A DNA stretch of 64,000 bases from Actinacidiphila fildesensis (GTDB taxonomy: Bacteria; Actinomycetota; Actinomycetes; Streptomycetales; Streptomycetaceae): the NCBI RefSeq assembly GCF_042652185.1, contig NZ_JBHSIX010000022.1; one strand, given 5' to 3'. Position numbers and translations under genes: made by a program. The notes under the pieces were generated by a model that was not told where the DNA came from, made no database searches, and worked only from the letters and a program-made list of their open reading frames with translations. This document shows positions 1 through 8,485 of this stretch, in pieces (the first letter of the stretch is position 1; the number at the start of each line of letters is the position of its first letter).

Positions 1-776
1 CCAACGTCCGGCAGTTTTATAGCTAGGGCGGATGACCGGCGCGGGTCGGGTGCCTCTTCGACGGGTTGGACATCGACGCACGGCAGGTGCCGTTCGGGGA
101 TCTCACCCCTGGTGCGTTCGACCGGGTCTGCGCTGGTGAGGGCCACTACGGCTGCCCGCACCAGGTGCAGGGGGGGTGGCGCTGGTGAAGCTGGCATGCC
201 AGCTCTCAGGGTTTGCCTGGTCGAGGCCGCCGTACATCGCCCACTGGGCAGGTTCGGCTCCTTCGAGCTCGGCGTATGCGTCGAGGTGGTTCTTGCGCAG
301 GACGAAGGCCGCGTGTTCGTCCGGGAGGTCTGGTACAGGTGCCGGGCGGCGTCTGTGGTCTCCCATCCACGGACGGCCAGCACGCGGGCGGGGCTGTTCG
401 GGGACTGGTAGTGAGTGCCGCCGGACAGGAAGTCCCGATGACGACTGGGCAGTCCCTTGGCGAGGGCGGTAGCGAAGGCGGCAGTGATCTCGGCTGGGGT
501 ATTGCGGCTGAAGGTTGCTGACCAGAGCGGCATGCCGAACGGCTCGCGGTACTTCACGGCCTTCCACTCGCGATAACTGCCCTCCGGCAGGCGGGCGATC
601 TGGGCGTGCTGGCGTGGGCTGGTGAACATTCGGCCGCTGTCGGTGGCTGCTGTGGCCCAACGGTGCGCGGACAAGGTCTCGTAGATCTGTGCGGTGTCCC
701 CGCGACCGGCGAGGTAGACGGGGCAGACCCGCAGAACGGCGTCGGGCGCGAGATCGCCCAGAGCGGACGCGGCCGT
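1..776 (-). pseudogene. Frameshifted, truncated DUF317-family gene
   Basis: Read on the minus strand, this stretch encodes a protein resembling the Streptomyces DUF317 family, with pieces such as VYLAGRGDTAQIYETL and PLWSATFSRNTPAEITAAF. The first frame is open from 776 to the window edge, but between about 330 and 172 the family-like sequence (DEHAAFVLRKNHLDAYAELE) lies in a second frame. It then returns to the first frame as LHLVRAAVVALTSADP. So one base seems lost near 323-334 and one gained in the run of seven G at 170-176. The 5' end has no credible start or ribosome site; it is cut at about 776, where an oppositely oriented recombinase fragment begins. The only ATG is internal (629). 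DUF317 proteins have no known biochemical role and are common near integrated elements. The family call is from memory of its sequence style. Confidence 0.72.
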
Positions 777-1262
777 GGCACCCAACTCGCCGAGAAGGGT
801 GCTCGGGTCCAGACCATCATGAAGGTCCTCGGCCACAAGAGCCCCGGCATGTCGATGACCTACACGCACATCTCCGACCCCACCGTCCTGGCCGACTACC
901 AGGCCGTGCTCCAGCCCGGCGCCACCATCGCCGGCCCCCTCGCCGACACCCTGCGTTCCGGGCAACTCGACCAGGACGCGCTGGACTGGCTCAAGACCAA
1001 CTTTTACAAGACTGAACTCGAGCTTGGACGCTGCCTTCGCTTGCCCCAGGAGGGCCCTTGCGAGTGCGACCTCTACCTCAGCTGCGCGAAGTTCGTCACC
1101 ACACCCCAGTATGCGACACGCCTGCGTGAACGCCTCTGCGTCGAGCGGCAACTGATCACGGACGCAACGGACCGCGGATGGGAGCGGGAGATTGATCGCC
1201 ACCAGCGCGTCGCCGACCGCATCACCAGCCTCCTCGACGACCTCGGCGAACCACACGACTGA
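777..1262 (+). pseudogene. C-terminal remnant of a tyrosine recombinase/integrase
   Basis: From about 777 the frame reads TQLAEKGARVQTIMKVLGH, then SMTYTHISDPTVLADYQAVL. This is the end of a phage-integrase catalytic domain: the LGH motif with its histidine, then Y-T-H with the nucleophile tyrosine. The tail that follows (WLKTNFYKTELELGRC, then CECDLYLSCAKFV) is typical of long actinomycete integrases. The N-terminal DNA-binding domains and the box with the first catalytic Arg (LRHT) are absent. Sequence upstream of 777 in this frame is antisense to the DUF317 remnant, so the ATG at 606 is not a real start. The protein cannot be a working recombinase; it records an old integration or deletion at this chromosomal end of the window. 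Confidence 0.82.
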
Positions 1263-1319
1263 CCAGTGCGACTGAGAAAAACACTGGTCGAGCGGCTTCG
1301 CCCAGGACAGGATGCGGCT

Positions 1320-1946
1320 ATGCGTTACCCCAACGAGGACCCCGAGCTGCTCGCTCTTGTCCACCGCTACGTCAGGCCAAACCGGCGCTACCTCAAACTC
1401 GGCGGCCCTCTCACGCGCATGACCGAGCCTGAACGCACCAAGTTCACACGGGAGCTCGGCGAAGCCGCCGGCGATATCACGCCCCGCGAGCTGACCATCC
1501 TGCTTGAAGGCACGTGGCGCGAACGCAAAACCGCCGCCTGGCTCATCGCCGTCGCCCGCAGAACTGAGTTCCGCGAACGCCTCGGCGAAATGCTGCTCGC
1601 CAGCGAGGTCTGCTTCGCAGGCTCGGCCTACTGCGTCACCTTCGCCACGTTCGCGACTCCCGCCGACGCGGATCTGCTGGCTGCCTACCTCGATCGCTAC
1701 CTGCGACGCCCCGACCTCTACTACGACCAGCCGACCGCCATGGGCGCGCTCCTCCACCTCGACGCCAAGCTCCGTGCCGACCAAGCAGCCCGGTTCCTGA
1801 CCGCGGACGGCCTCTGGCATCAGTGGATCGACGGACCGCCCCGCAAGGAGCACCACGGCACGCCAGATAGCTATCGCGAGAACATCAGCCAGCTCTGCGT
1901 CTTCGCCGATGAGAGCGCCGAGCACCGCCTGGAAAGGAACCGATGA
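1320..1946 (+). CDS. DUF6000 family protein
   Basis: A 208-residue soluble protein of unknown function. Its body (LVHRYVRPNRRYLKLGG, then SEVCFAGSAYCVTFATFATP and YLRRPDLYYDQPTAMGALLHLD) matches what I remember of the Streptomyces DUF6000 family, usually about 200 residues. I chose ATG 1320 because AGGACAGGA (1304-1312) sits 7 nt upstream and family members begin near this point; an in-frame GTG at 1266 would add 18 residues without a ribosome site. No signal peptide or membrane segment is visible. It starts 57 bases after the recombinase remnant and lies between two recombinase fragments, so it may have arrived with a mobile element. It is the only intact gene in that stretch. Confidence 0.72.
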   Translation: MRYPNEDPELLALVHRYVRPNRRYLKLGGPLTRMTEPERTKFTRELGEAAGDITPRELTILLEGTWRERKTAAWLIAVARRTEFRERLGEMLLASEVCFAGSAYCVTFATFATPADADLLAAYLDRYLRRPDLYYDQPTAMGALLHLDAKLRADQAARFLTADGLWHQWIDGPPRKEHHGTPDSYRENISQLCVFADESAEHRLERNR

Positions 1947-1954
1947 CGTCGTCC

Positions 1955-2359
1955 TCAGAGGGATGACACCTGATCGAGGGAACCCACCGCCCCACAACTC
2001 AAGGTTGTGCCGTCGATGACACCGCTGGCGAGGTCGGCCAGGAGCTGGCGGAACTGGGGGCGAATGACGATCCAGTCGATCGTGCCGTCCTCCCGCACGA
2101 CCTTGCGCTTCTTGAAGGCCGAGGTGTCGTTCTCCTTGTAGACCTTCGCGAATTTCCCCCAACGCAGATGGCCGCGTGTGTCGGCGGCGTCCTCGCTCTG
2201 GCGGTCGACGCCCGCCTCCAGGCCGAACCGGTCCGAGGAGATGCGAAGGTACGCGCCGGGGCGCTTGGGCACGTACGCGGACAACTGGTCGTACAGGTTG
2301 AGGGTGACGCTACCCTTGCAGGCCTGCGAGGGAATCTCGAAGTCGTCCCAGGGGAACAA
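1955..2359 (-). pseudogene. N-terminal remnant of a large serine recombinase
   Basis: The minus-strand frame contains PGAYLRISSDRFGLEAGVDR, the start of a serine recombinase resolvase domain in which the second Ser of ISSD would be the nucleophile. It continues with VYKENDTSAFKKRKV and FRQLLADLASGVIDG. In intact relatives that last block is followed by the YDLDRL strand and several hundred residues of zinc-ribbon and coiled-coil DNA-binding regions. Here the frame departs into unrelated sequence after GVIDG and stops within about 16 codons. The annotated start is a TTG with no ribosome site; the natural start may be the GTG at 2272. This is the second broken site-specific recombinase within 1.2 kb, supporting repeated insertion and decay. 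Confidence 0.78.
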
Positions 2360-2492
2360 TGTGGATATAGCGGTTCGGCTCCGGGTGCTCGTGTCGTTCC
2401 GACACCGGGCACTTTCCGTCGAACACAGGGGCTTGGCCGCGCCGTGATCCAGGGTTGAGGTTCACGGCTGCGTTGTATGGATACTGGCTGGC

Positions 2493-3107
2493 ATGCGCAT
2501 CGACCTTGATCCTGCAGTCGTGGACCGGACCGCCTTCTACAAGCTCCTGACCTCGGTGGTTGTGCCTCGGCCGATCGCTTGGGTGTCGACCGTCAGCCCG
2601 GACGGCCTGACCGACAATCTCGCGCCGCACAGCTTCTTCACCGTGGCCTGTGTCAGTCCGCCGATCGTGCAGTTCACGTCGGTCGGGCGGAAGGACTCGT
2701 TGCGCAATATCGAGGGGACGGGGGAGTTCGTTGTGAACTTTGCGCCGGAGCATCTCTTCGAGCAGATCAATGCGACGGCGACGGACTTTCCGGCCGGGGT
2801 GAGTGAGTTCGATGCGGTGGGGATCGCTCGGGAGCCGAGTCTGCGGGTGAAGCCGCCGCGGGTGGCGGCGTCGCCGGTGGCGTTGGAGTGCGAGATGCAC
2901 AGCATGCTGCGGATGGGGGACTCGACGGTGGTGTTCGGGCGGGTCGTGCATGCGGCGGTGTCCGAGGCGGTGCTGGTCGACGGTCATCCTGAGGTGCGGA
3001 AGCTGCAGCCGTTGTCGCGGTTGGGGAAGGACGAGTGGGGTGCGCTCGGGGAGATCCTGGAGATCTCCCGGATCCGGTTCGAGGACTGGCCAGGTGCCTG
3101 CGGCTGA
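2493..3107 (+). CDS. Flavin reductase (FMN-binding split barrel) family protein
   Basis: A 204-residue soluble protein of the DIM6/NTAB-like flavin reductase family. The N-terminal block YKLLTSVVVPRPIAWVSTVS followed by APHSFFTVACVSPPIVQF is the flavin-binding signature. The central GTGEFVVNFAPEHLFEQINA and the later QPLSRLGKDEWG complete the usual fold. Such proteins bind FMN and either supply reduced flavin to a partner oxygenase or reduce small substrates; the partner cannot be inferred because the neighbours are unrelated. The start ATG 2493 gives the canonical length. The 130 bases upstream, up to the serine-recombinase remnant, contain no other gene. Third positions are slightly less GC-biased than in the rest of the window. 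Confidence 0.86.
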   Translation: MRIDLDPAVVDRTAFYKLLTSVVVPRPIAWVSTVSPDGLTDNLAPHSFFTVACVSPPIVQFTSVGRKDSLRNIEGTGEFVVNFAPEHLFEQINATATDFPAGVSEFDAVGIAREPSLRVKPPRVAASPVALECEMHSMLRMGDSTVVFGRVVHAAVSEAVLVDGHPEVRKLQPLSRLGKDEWGALGEILEISRIRFEDWPGACG

Positions 3108-3243
3108 GCGTGCGTCACATGGATCGCCCGTAGCCCGGTTGGGCTGACGCGGTTGCCTCCCATGGGTGACTGCTGTCGCAGATCCCACAGATGCGTGGTG
3201 GGATCAAACGACAGTCGGATTTCCTGATGATGGAGTCGCGTCG

Positions 3244-4446
3244 ATGACGATCCGCACACGACACGGGGCACTGGCCATGGCCGCCGCTCTGCTCGGAACC
3301 GTTGCTGTCAGTGCCTGTGGCGGTGCTGCCGGGCCGCAGGCCGGGCCGGTATCGAAGGGGGATGTCGGGCAGGCGGGCTCGTCCGGTGCCGCGTCGCAGC
3401 TCAAGGGGTTCACGCTTGTCGCCTCCGGGGACGTCCTGCCCCATGCGGTGATCATCCGTCAGGCGCAGAAGGATGCCGGAGGACACGGCTACGACTTCCA
3501 CAAGATGCTCGCGGGCGTGAAGCCGGTGGTCAGCACGGCAGATTTGGCGGTCTGTCATATGGAGACCGTGTACGGCGGGAAGGACGGTCCCTTCACCGGC
3601 TATCCGACGTTCAAGTCGCCGCCGCAGGTCGCCCAGGCGCTCAAGGACACCGGGTACGACTCCTGCTCCACGGCCTCCAACCACACGCTGGACGACGGTG
3701 CGGACGGGGTGCAGCACACGCTCGACGCCATGGACGCGGTCGGGGTCCGGCACGCCGGATCGGCCCGTACCGCCGCCGAGGCCGGCAAGCCGGCGCTGCT
3801 GAAGGCGGGGAGTGCCACCGTCGCGCAGCTCGCCTATACCTACGACACCAACGGGTTCCCGCAGCCCGAGGGTCACCCGTGGGCGGTCAATCTCATCGAT
3901 CCCGACCGGATCATCGCCGACGCGCGGGCCGCCCGGAAGGCCGGGGCGGACGTGGTGCTGGTGAGTCTGCACTGGGGAACCGAGTGGCAGGACGATCCGG
4001 ACGAGATGCAGCTGACCGTCGCCAAGCAGCTCACCGCGGCGCGGACCGGCGGGCGCCCGGACATCGATCTGATCCTGGGCACCCATGCCCACATTCCGCA
4101 GGCGTACGAGAAGGTCAACGGCACCTGGGTCGTCTACGGGATGGGCGACCAGGTCGCCGGGGAGATGTTCAACTACGACGACAAGCAGGACCCGCGCGGC
4201 AACATGGGGTCCATCGCCCGGTTCACCTTCGCCCCGCCCGCGACGGCCGGACAGCGGTGGACCGTGCGCAAGGCAGAGTTCATTCCGCAACTGATGGACC
4301 TCGGAGCGCCGTACCGCGTCGTGACCCTCAATGACGTGCTGCGCCAGAACCCGCACCGCGCCGACTACCTCAGGGCTCGTGATCACATCCGCACCATGGT
4401 CCTGAGCCGTGGCGGTGCCGCCGCCGGGCTCACCATGGTCCCCTGA
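3244..4446 (+). CDS. CapA-family lipoprotein (metallophosphatase-like)
   Basis: A 400-residue exported lipoprotein. From ATG 3244 it has a short basic N-terminus, a hydrophobic stretch and the lipobox VSAC with the lipidated Cys at residue 25. GGAG lies about 8 nt before the start, which favours it over the upstream in-frame codon at 3166. The mature part carries the marks of the CapA/PgsA fold: VASGDVLPH, AVCHMETVYGG, SNHTLDDG, VSLHWGTEW and LGTHAHIPQ, which line a calcineurin-like metal site. In Bacillus, CapA takes part in poly-gamma-glutamate production; no capB, capC or other such genes are nearby, so here it is more likely a stand-alone cell-surface hydrolase. A convergent hydrolase gene follows at 4497. 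Confidence 0.88.
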   Translation: MTIRTRHGALAMAAALLGTVAVSACGGAAGPQAGPVSKGDVGQAGSSGAASQLKGFTLVASGDVLPHAVIIRQAQKDAGGHGYDFHKMLAGVKPVVSTADLAVCHMETVYGGKDGPFTGYPTFKSPPQVAQALKDTGYDSCSTASNHTLDDGADGVQHTLDAMDAVGVRHAGSARTAAEAGKPALLKAGSATVAQLAYTYDTNGFPQPEGHPWAVNLIDPDRIIADARAARKAGADVVLVSLHWGTEWQDDPDEMQLTVAKQLTAARTGGRPDIDLILGTHAHIPQAYEKVNGTWVVYGMGDQVAGEMFNYDDKQDPRGNMGSIARFTFAPPATAGQRWTVRKAEFIPQLMDLGAPYRVVTLNDVLRQNPHRADYLRARDHIRTMVLSRGGAAAGLTMVP

Positions 4447-4496
4447 CTGCGTCTCGGGAGTCTGGGGCCAGTAGCCAGTAGCCAATAGCCAGGGGA

Positions 4497-5240
4497 TCAG
4501 GAGACGGCGATCCCGGCGGCGCGGGCCAGCAGGTGGGCGGTCCGCGTTCCGGCATCGACGGCGTGAGCGCCCGTACTGGGCAGGCAGCGCTGGTGTTCCA
4601 CGCTGTACTCGGTCAGGACGATGCCGGCGTGGTCGGTCGCGAGCTCTTCGAGCGGCGCCGGCCAGCCGCGTTCCTCCAGCGCGTCGCGCAGCTCACGTGA
4701 CTGCTCGATGTCCGTGATCGGATCGGTGGTGCCGTGCACCAGGTGGACCGGAATCGGCGGCACCGGGTCACCGGCCCGGGATGCGTCCTCGATCGGGACG
4801 GTGCCCGTGGTCGGCGCCGCGGAGCGGTACCCGCCGGCGATGCCCACGACGGCTCGCGGCCGCCAGCCGTCGAGCGCGGCGGGGTTGAGGGCGACGCCCA
4901 GTACGGCGTTGGCGCCCAGCGACCAGCCCGCCAGAACCATCCGCTCCGCGTCCCCGCCGAAGCGGGCCGCGTTCTCGCGCACGAACGCCACCGATTCGGC
5001 CAACTGCGTCCGGCCGCCGTCAGGAGCGTCGGGACGCCAGTCCGGTACGAAGGTGACGACTCCGAGCCGCGCGGCGCTCCGGGCGAGCGGCGCGAGCACG
5101 TCCCGTTCATCGGGGCCGCGACCGTGCCAGAGCAGCACCACGGGTGCAGCCGACGACGAGGGCGCGGGACAGTGGACATCCATGCGCCGGCCACTGGTCC
5201 CGTAGCCGAGCTCGGTCACCACATCAACGTCCGCCGTCAC
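4497..5240 (-). CDS. Alpha/beta hydrolase (dienelactone hydrolase/esterase-like)
   Basis: A 247-residue cytoplasmic hydrolase starting at a GTG. The oxyanion-hole region is VVLLWHGRGPDE near residue 40. The nucleophile elbow is GWSLGA with Ser at about 107, the acid is probably in VHGTTDPITDI, and the histidine is probably in the late TDHAGIV segment. These make a complete Ser-Asp-His triad of an esterase or peptidase-like enzyme. The substrate cannot be told. The gene is convergent with the CapA-like gene (50-base gap) and its 5' end faces the lipoprotein gene at 5379 across about 140 bases that hold both promoters. Confidence 0.82.
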   Translation of the reverse strand: MTADVDVVTELGYGTSGRRMDVHCPAPSSSAAPVVLLWHGRGPDERDVLAPLARSAARLGVVTFVPDWRPDAPDGGRTQLAESVAFVRENAARFGGDAERMVLAGWSLGANAVLGVALNPAALDGWRPRAVVGIAGGYRSAAPTTGTVPIEDASRAGDPVPPIPVHLVHGTTDPITDIEQSRELRDALEERGWPAPLEELATDHAGIVLTEYSVEHQRCLPSTGAHAVDAGTRTAHLLARAAGIAVS

Positions 5241-5378
5241 GGCGCTACCCCCGCATCGTCACATCACTGGCTACGAACCCCATGATCCGTTCCTGTCGGC
5301 CCACGGTACCTGGAACCGCCGTTACCCGACTCACGTCGAAGGGATACGCCGCCGGGGCGTGGTCATGGAGGAACCGTC

Positions 5379-6326
5379 ATGCGCAGCCGTGCCGCTCTTG
5401 TCAGTTCAGCTCTGTTGTTAGGTGTGTCTCTCACGGTCGCGGGGTGTGGCGCCGAGGGGGTGCGGACGGCGTCGGACGCGCCCGCCGGCAAGGACGTGCT
5501 GGTGACCGAGGGCGCCGGGCGTCCGGACGGAGCGGGCGCGCGGAGGGCGGCCGAAGTGGCCAAGGCTTGGGCGGGATCGGCGGCGGAACGCGCGTGGCGC
5601 GAGGGATACCGACCGCTCGACCGGGCGGAGTGGCTTCCGCCGGACGCGTTCCGCAGCGGGGAGGACAAGGCCGCGTTCGCCAGCGGGCACCTCGACCTCG
5701 CCACGCAGCTCCCGGCGTCCGGGCCCGATGGCCCGGAGGGAACGGTGACGTGGCCGGACGGATCGTCGGCGAAGCGACCGTTGTTGTCGGCGCGTCAGGT
5801 ATTCGACGGGATCGTGCGGAACAAGTCGGCGTGTCAGGGAGCGGATTGCAACGGGCGGCTGCGGGTGACCGGAGTCAAGGCGGCCACCCGAACGCTGGCG
5901 ACGAGTCGCGGCCGGGCCACCCTCCCCGTCTGGGAGTTCACGATCGAGGGCTACGCTCAGCCGTTCGCCTATCCGGCCGTGGCCCCCGATCAGCCGCCGC
6001 GGTCGGACCGTCCAGCGCCTCGCATCGACGGTGTGAGCTCGGCGGGGGGCTGGAACGGACTCTCGTCCGACGGCCTCGTCCTCAACGTCGGGGTGTCGCA
6101 CGGGTCGTGCGTGAAGGCCCTGCCCGGCCAGGTGTACGAGACGAAGGACGTCGTCGTCCTCATCGGCCGTGTCGGGCAGTTGCCCAAGGGCACGATGTGC
6201 AACGCGGATCTGCGAGTGACGCCCGTGCAGTTCCGCTTGTCGCGCCCACTGGGCACCCGGACCGTGCTCGACGCCGTGACCGGGGACCCCATGGTGCTGA
6301 TGACGCCAGGGGCGGTGGCCCGGTAG
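5379..6326 (+). CDS. Lipoprotein of unknown function with a TTA codon
   Basis: A 315-residue secreted lipoprotein. The N-terminus has two Arg, a hydrophobic core and the lipobox VAGC with Cys 23. GGAGGA lies just upstream of ATG 5379. The mature region has no domain I recognise; it contains paired cysteines (SACQGADCNG around residues 151-158, and later GSCVKAL and TMCNADL) that could form disulfides outside the cell. Codon 14 is TTA (5418-5420), the rare leucine codon read only by the bldA tRNA in Streptomyces, so translation is probably limited to late growth or development. It stands alone between a divergent hydrolase and the ArsR operator. Confidence 0.76.
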   Translation: MRSRAALVSSALLLGVSLTVAGCGAEGVRTASDAPAGKDVLVTEGAGRPDGAGARRAAEVAKAWAGSAAERAWREGYRPLDRAEWLPPDAFRSGEDKAAFASGHLDLATQLPASGPDGPEGTVTWPDGSSAKRPLLSARQVFDGIVRNKSACQGADCNGRLRVTGVKAATRTLATSRGRATLPVWEFTIEGYAQPFAYPAVAPDQPPRSDRPAPRIDGVSSAGGWNGLSSDGLVLNVGVSHGSCVKALPGQVYETKDVVVLIGRVGQLPKGTMCNADLRVTPVQFRLSRPLGTRTVLDAVTGDPMVLMTPGAVAR

Positions 6327-6375
6327 TCGGCCTTGCGAACGGCCGGTGCCGCGGGGAGCACGGCTGAGCAAATAG

Positions 6376-6419
6376 GCAGAGGCTTCTCTGCAGATATCCC
6401 TTTGCAGAGAAGCCTCTGC
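6376..6419. promoter_or_regulatory. Nested palindromic operator of the ArsR-type regulator
   Basis: Two 17-bp arms, GCAGAGGCTTCTCTGCA (6376-6392) and its exact reverse complement (6403-6419), flank a 10-base spacer. Each arm is itself a palindrome, GCAGAG-N4-CTCTGC, so the site offers two full dimer-binding sites. It covers the probable -35 element and ends 4 nt before the -10 box of the regulator gene, the layout expected of autorepression. Confidence 0.72.
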
Positions 6420-6429
6420 AACCTATGAT
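6402..6429 (+). promoter_or_regulatory. Promoter for a leaderless ArsR-MFS transcript
   Basis: TTGCAG (6402-6407) and TATGAT (6424-6429) are separated by 16 bases. Transcription would begin about 7 bases later, at the ATG at 6437. The earlier ATG at 6425 lies inside the -10 box and cannot be the start of this transcript. Confidence 0.6.
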
Positions 6430-6436
6430 TGCGGCC

Positions 6437-7093
6437 ATGGCCGATGAATCCGCACGTCCATCGCACCCGTCCGAGGCCGCGCCCGAGTCCGGGTCCCCTT
6501 CCGAATCCGCGTCCGATCCGGAGAAGACCGTCCGGCACATCGACGCCCGCAGCCTTCGCGGGCTCGCGCATCCGCTGCGCATGCGGATGCTCGAACTGCT
6601 GAACCTCGACGGGCCCGCCACGTCGACCGGGCTCGCCGAACGGCTGGGTGAGAACACCGGCACCGTCAGCTGGCATCTGCGTCAGCTCGCCGAGCACGGT
6701 TTCATCGAGGAGGTGGTGGGGCGGGGCACCAAGCGCGAGCGCTGGTGGCAGGCGGTCAAGGAGCGGCGCACGCTCGACACCACGCAGTTCCGCTACGACC
6801 CCGACACCCGGGGCGCGCTCTCCGTCTACATGCACGAACTGATCCAGCAGACGTTCTCCCGGGTCGCCGACTACCTCGCCGACGACTGGGAGGGCCCATG
6901 GCAGGGCATCGGCACGCTCGTCGACCGGTCCGATCTGCGGCTGACGCCTGCTCAGCTGTCCGTGCTCAACGCGGAGTTGATGTCCGTCATCGACCGGCAC
7001 ACCCCGGCTCCCGACGCGGAGCGCGGCGAGGACGCGCTGCCCGTCATCGTTCAGCTCCAGTCGTTCCCCCGCAAGGAGCGTGGCGGCGCATGA
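6437..7093 (+). CDS. ArsR-like winged-helix transcriptional regulator
   Basis: A 218-residue regulator. After an acidic, proline- and serine-rich lead of about 30 residues comes a winged helix: LRGLAHPLRMRMLELL, TSTGLAERLGENTGTVSWHL (recognition helix) and LAEHGFIEEVVGRGTKRERW (wing). The C-terminal half, rich in Trp and acidic residues, is probably the effector or dimer part. No metal-binding Cys motif is present, so it is of the HTH_20 or ArsR-like small-molecule type. No ribosome site precedes either candidate start; ATG 6437 fits a leaderless mRNA. The stop overlaps the start of the MFS gene by ATGA, so the regulator and exporter are co-transcribed and coupled, typical of a repressor controlling its own efflux pump. 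Confidence 0.87.
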   Translation: MADESARPSHPSEAAPESGSPSESASDPEKTVRHIDARSLRGLAHPLRMRMLELLNLDGPATSTGLAERLGENTGTVSWHLRQLAEHGFIEEVVGRGTKRERWWQAVKERRTLDTTQFRYDPDTRGALSVYMHELIQQTFSRVADYLADDWEGPWQGIGTLVDRSDLRLTPAQLSVLNAELMSVIDRHTPAPDAERGEDALPVIVQLQSFPRKERGGA

Positions 7094-8469
7094 ACCAGGG
7101 CACGGACAACGGTCTGCGCGAAAACAGGCGCTCCGACGAAGACACGCGCCCGGACGACGAGCTTCATTCGGACGGCACCACGCGCTCCGACGACGGCATA
7201 CGCGGTGGGCTGCTGCGCCGGCACCGCGACTTCCGGCTGCTGTGGTGCGGTGAGACGGCCGGCAAGTTCGGCGCGTCCGTCACCGGAGTGACAATGCCAC
7301 TCGTCGCCGTCACCACGCTGCACGCAACCACCTTCCAGGTCGGCGTGCTGACAGCCGCCACCTGGCTTCCATGGCTGATCATCGGCCTTCCCGTCGGCGT
7401 CTGGGTGGACCGGATGCGGCGCCGCCCGATCATGCTCATAGCGGCGGCGGTCTCCCTGCTCCTCTACCTCAGCATCCCGGTCGCCGCATGGTCCGGTGCG
7501 CTGAGCATCGGGCTGCTGCTCGCCGTCGCCCTGCTGACGGGTACGGCCGTGGTCTTCTTCCAGACCGCCTACACGGCCTACCTTCCCAGCATCCTGGCGC
7601 CGGCCGACCAACCCGAAGGCAACGCCAAGCTGCACGGGAGTGCGTCGGCCGCGCAGATCGCGGGTCTCGGATCCGGCGGTCTGATCGCCCAGTTGGCGGG
7701 CGCGGTCAACGGGATGTTCGCCAACGCCGCGACGTTTCTCGTCTCGCTGCTCTGCCTGTCGGGCATCCGGCACCGCGAACCGCGCCCCGTCAGGACCGAA
7801 CGTCCGCCCAGGGCGCTGCTCAAGGAGGTCGGGGAGGGGCTTCGGCTGGCCACCCGCGATCCCTGGATCCGCAGCCTGACGCTCTTCGGAGCGACCTCCA
7901 ACCTCGCGCTGATGGGCTTCCAGTCGATCCTGGTGGTCTTCCTGGTGCGGGAGGTCGGCGTGGGCTCCGGTACGGTCGGCGCGCTGATCGCGGCCGCCGG
8001 CAGCGGTGGGGTCGCCGGTGCGTTCGCCGCCCGCCGGGTCGCCGCCCGTGTCGGTACGGCGCGCGCCACGCTGCTGTTCGAGCTGGGGTTCGCGGTGTTC
8101 GCGCTGCTCATCCCGCTCACCGTCGGCGGTGCGGGGGTGCTGCTCTACGTGGCGGGCGGCTTCTGCGTCTCCGCCGGGGTGGTGGCGGGCAATGTCATCA
8201 AAGCGGGCTTCCAGCAGAGCTATTGCCCGCCGGAGCTGCTCGGCCGACTCACCGCTAGCACGTCGTTCATCAACTTCGGTACGATCCCGCTGGGGGCGCT
8301 GCTCGGCGGCACGCTGGGTACCGTACTCGGCCTCCGTGCCGCCATGTGGATCACGACGGCAGGGGTCCCGCTCGCCGGTCTGATCCTGGTCTTCTCGCCG
8401 GTGCGCAGTACCCGCGACCTGCCGACTTCACCGCTGTCCGGCACCCGATCCGCCGCGCTCCCGCACTGA
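7090..8469 (+). CDS. MFS transporter, probable drug exporter
   Basis: A 459-residue inner-membrane transporter of the MFS_3/enterobactin-exporter type. The cytoplasmic N-terminus (about 45 residues) is hydrophilic. It is followed by the first hydrophobic segment, and the loop VGVWVDRMRRRPIM is the signature between helices 2 and 3. The central break after LLCLSGIRHREPRPV separates the two six-helix halves. ATG 7090 overlaps the regulator stop (ATGA), which rules out the earlier in-frame codons lying antisense or out of frame to that gene. Its substrate is unknown, but the operon with a winged-helix regulator points to inducible efflux of a toxic compound. It is closely similar in layout to the MFS gene at 30635. 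Confidence 0.9.
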   Translation: MNQGTDNGLRENRRSDEDTRPDDELHSDGTTRSDDGIRGGLLRRHRDFRLLWCGETAGKFGASVTGVTMPLVAVTTLHATTFQVGVLTAATWLPWLIIGLPVGVWVDRMRRRPIMLIAAAVSLLLYLSIPVAAWSGALSIGLLLAVALLTGTAVVFFQTAYTAYLPSILAPADQPEGNAKLHGSASAAQIAGLGSGGLIAQLAGAVNGMFANAATFLVSLLCLSGIRHREPRPVRTERPPRALLKEVGEGLRLATRDPWIRSLTLFGATSNLALMGFQSILVVFLVREVGVGSGTVGALIAAAGSGGVAGAFAARRVAARVGTARATLLFELGFAVFALLIPLTVGGAGVLLYVAGGFCVSAGVVAGNVIKAGFQQSYCPPELLGRLTASTSFINFGTIPLGALLGGTLGTVLGLRAAMWITTAGVPLAGLILVFSPVRSTRDLPTSPLSGTRSAALPH

Positions 8470-8485
8470 TCCGCCCCGTGGTTCG

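Noticed and set aside
606..776. N-terminal 57 codons of the frame that continues into the integrase remnant
   Set aside because: They are antisense to the DUF317 relic and do not resemble any recombinase sequence.
4468..4488. Three CCAGTAG/CCAATAG heptamers after the CapA gene
   Set aside because: Too few and short to be more than slippage in a convergent spacer.
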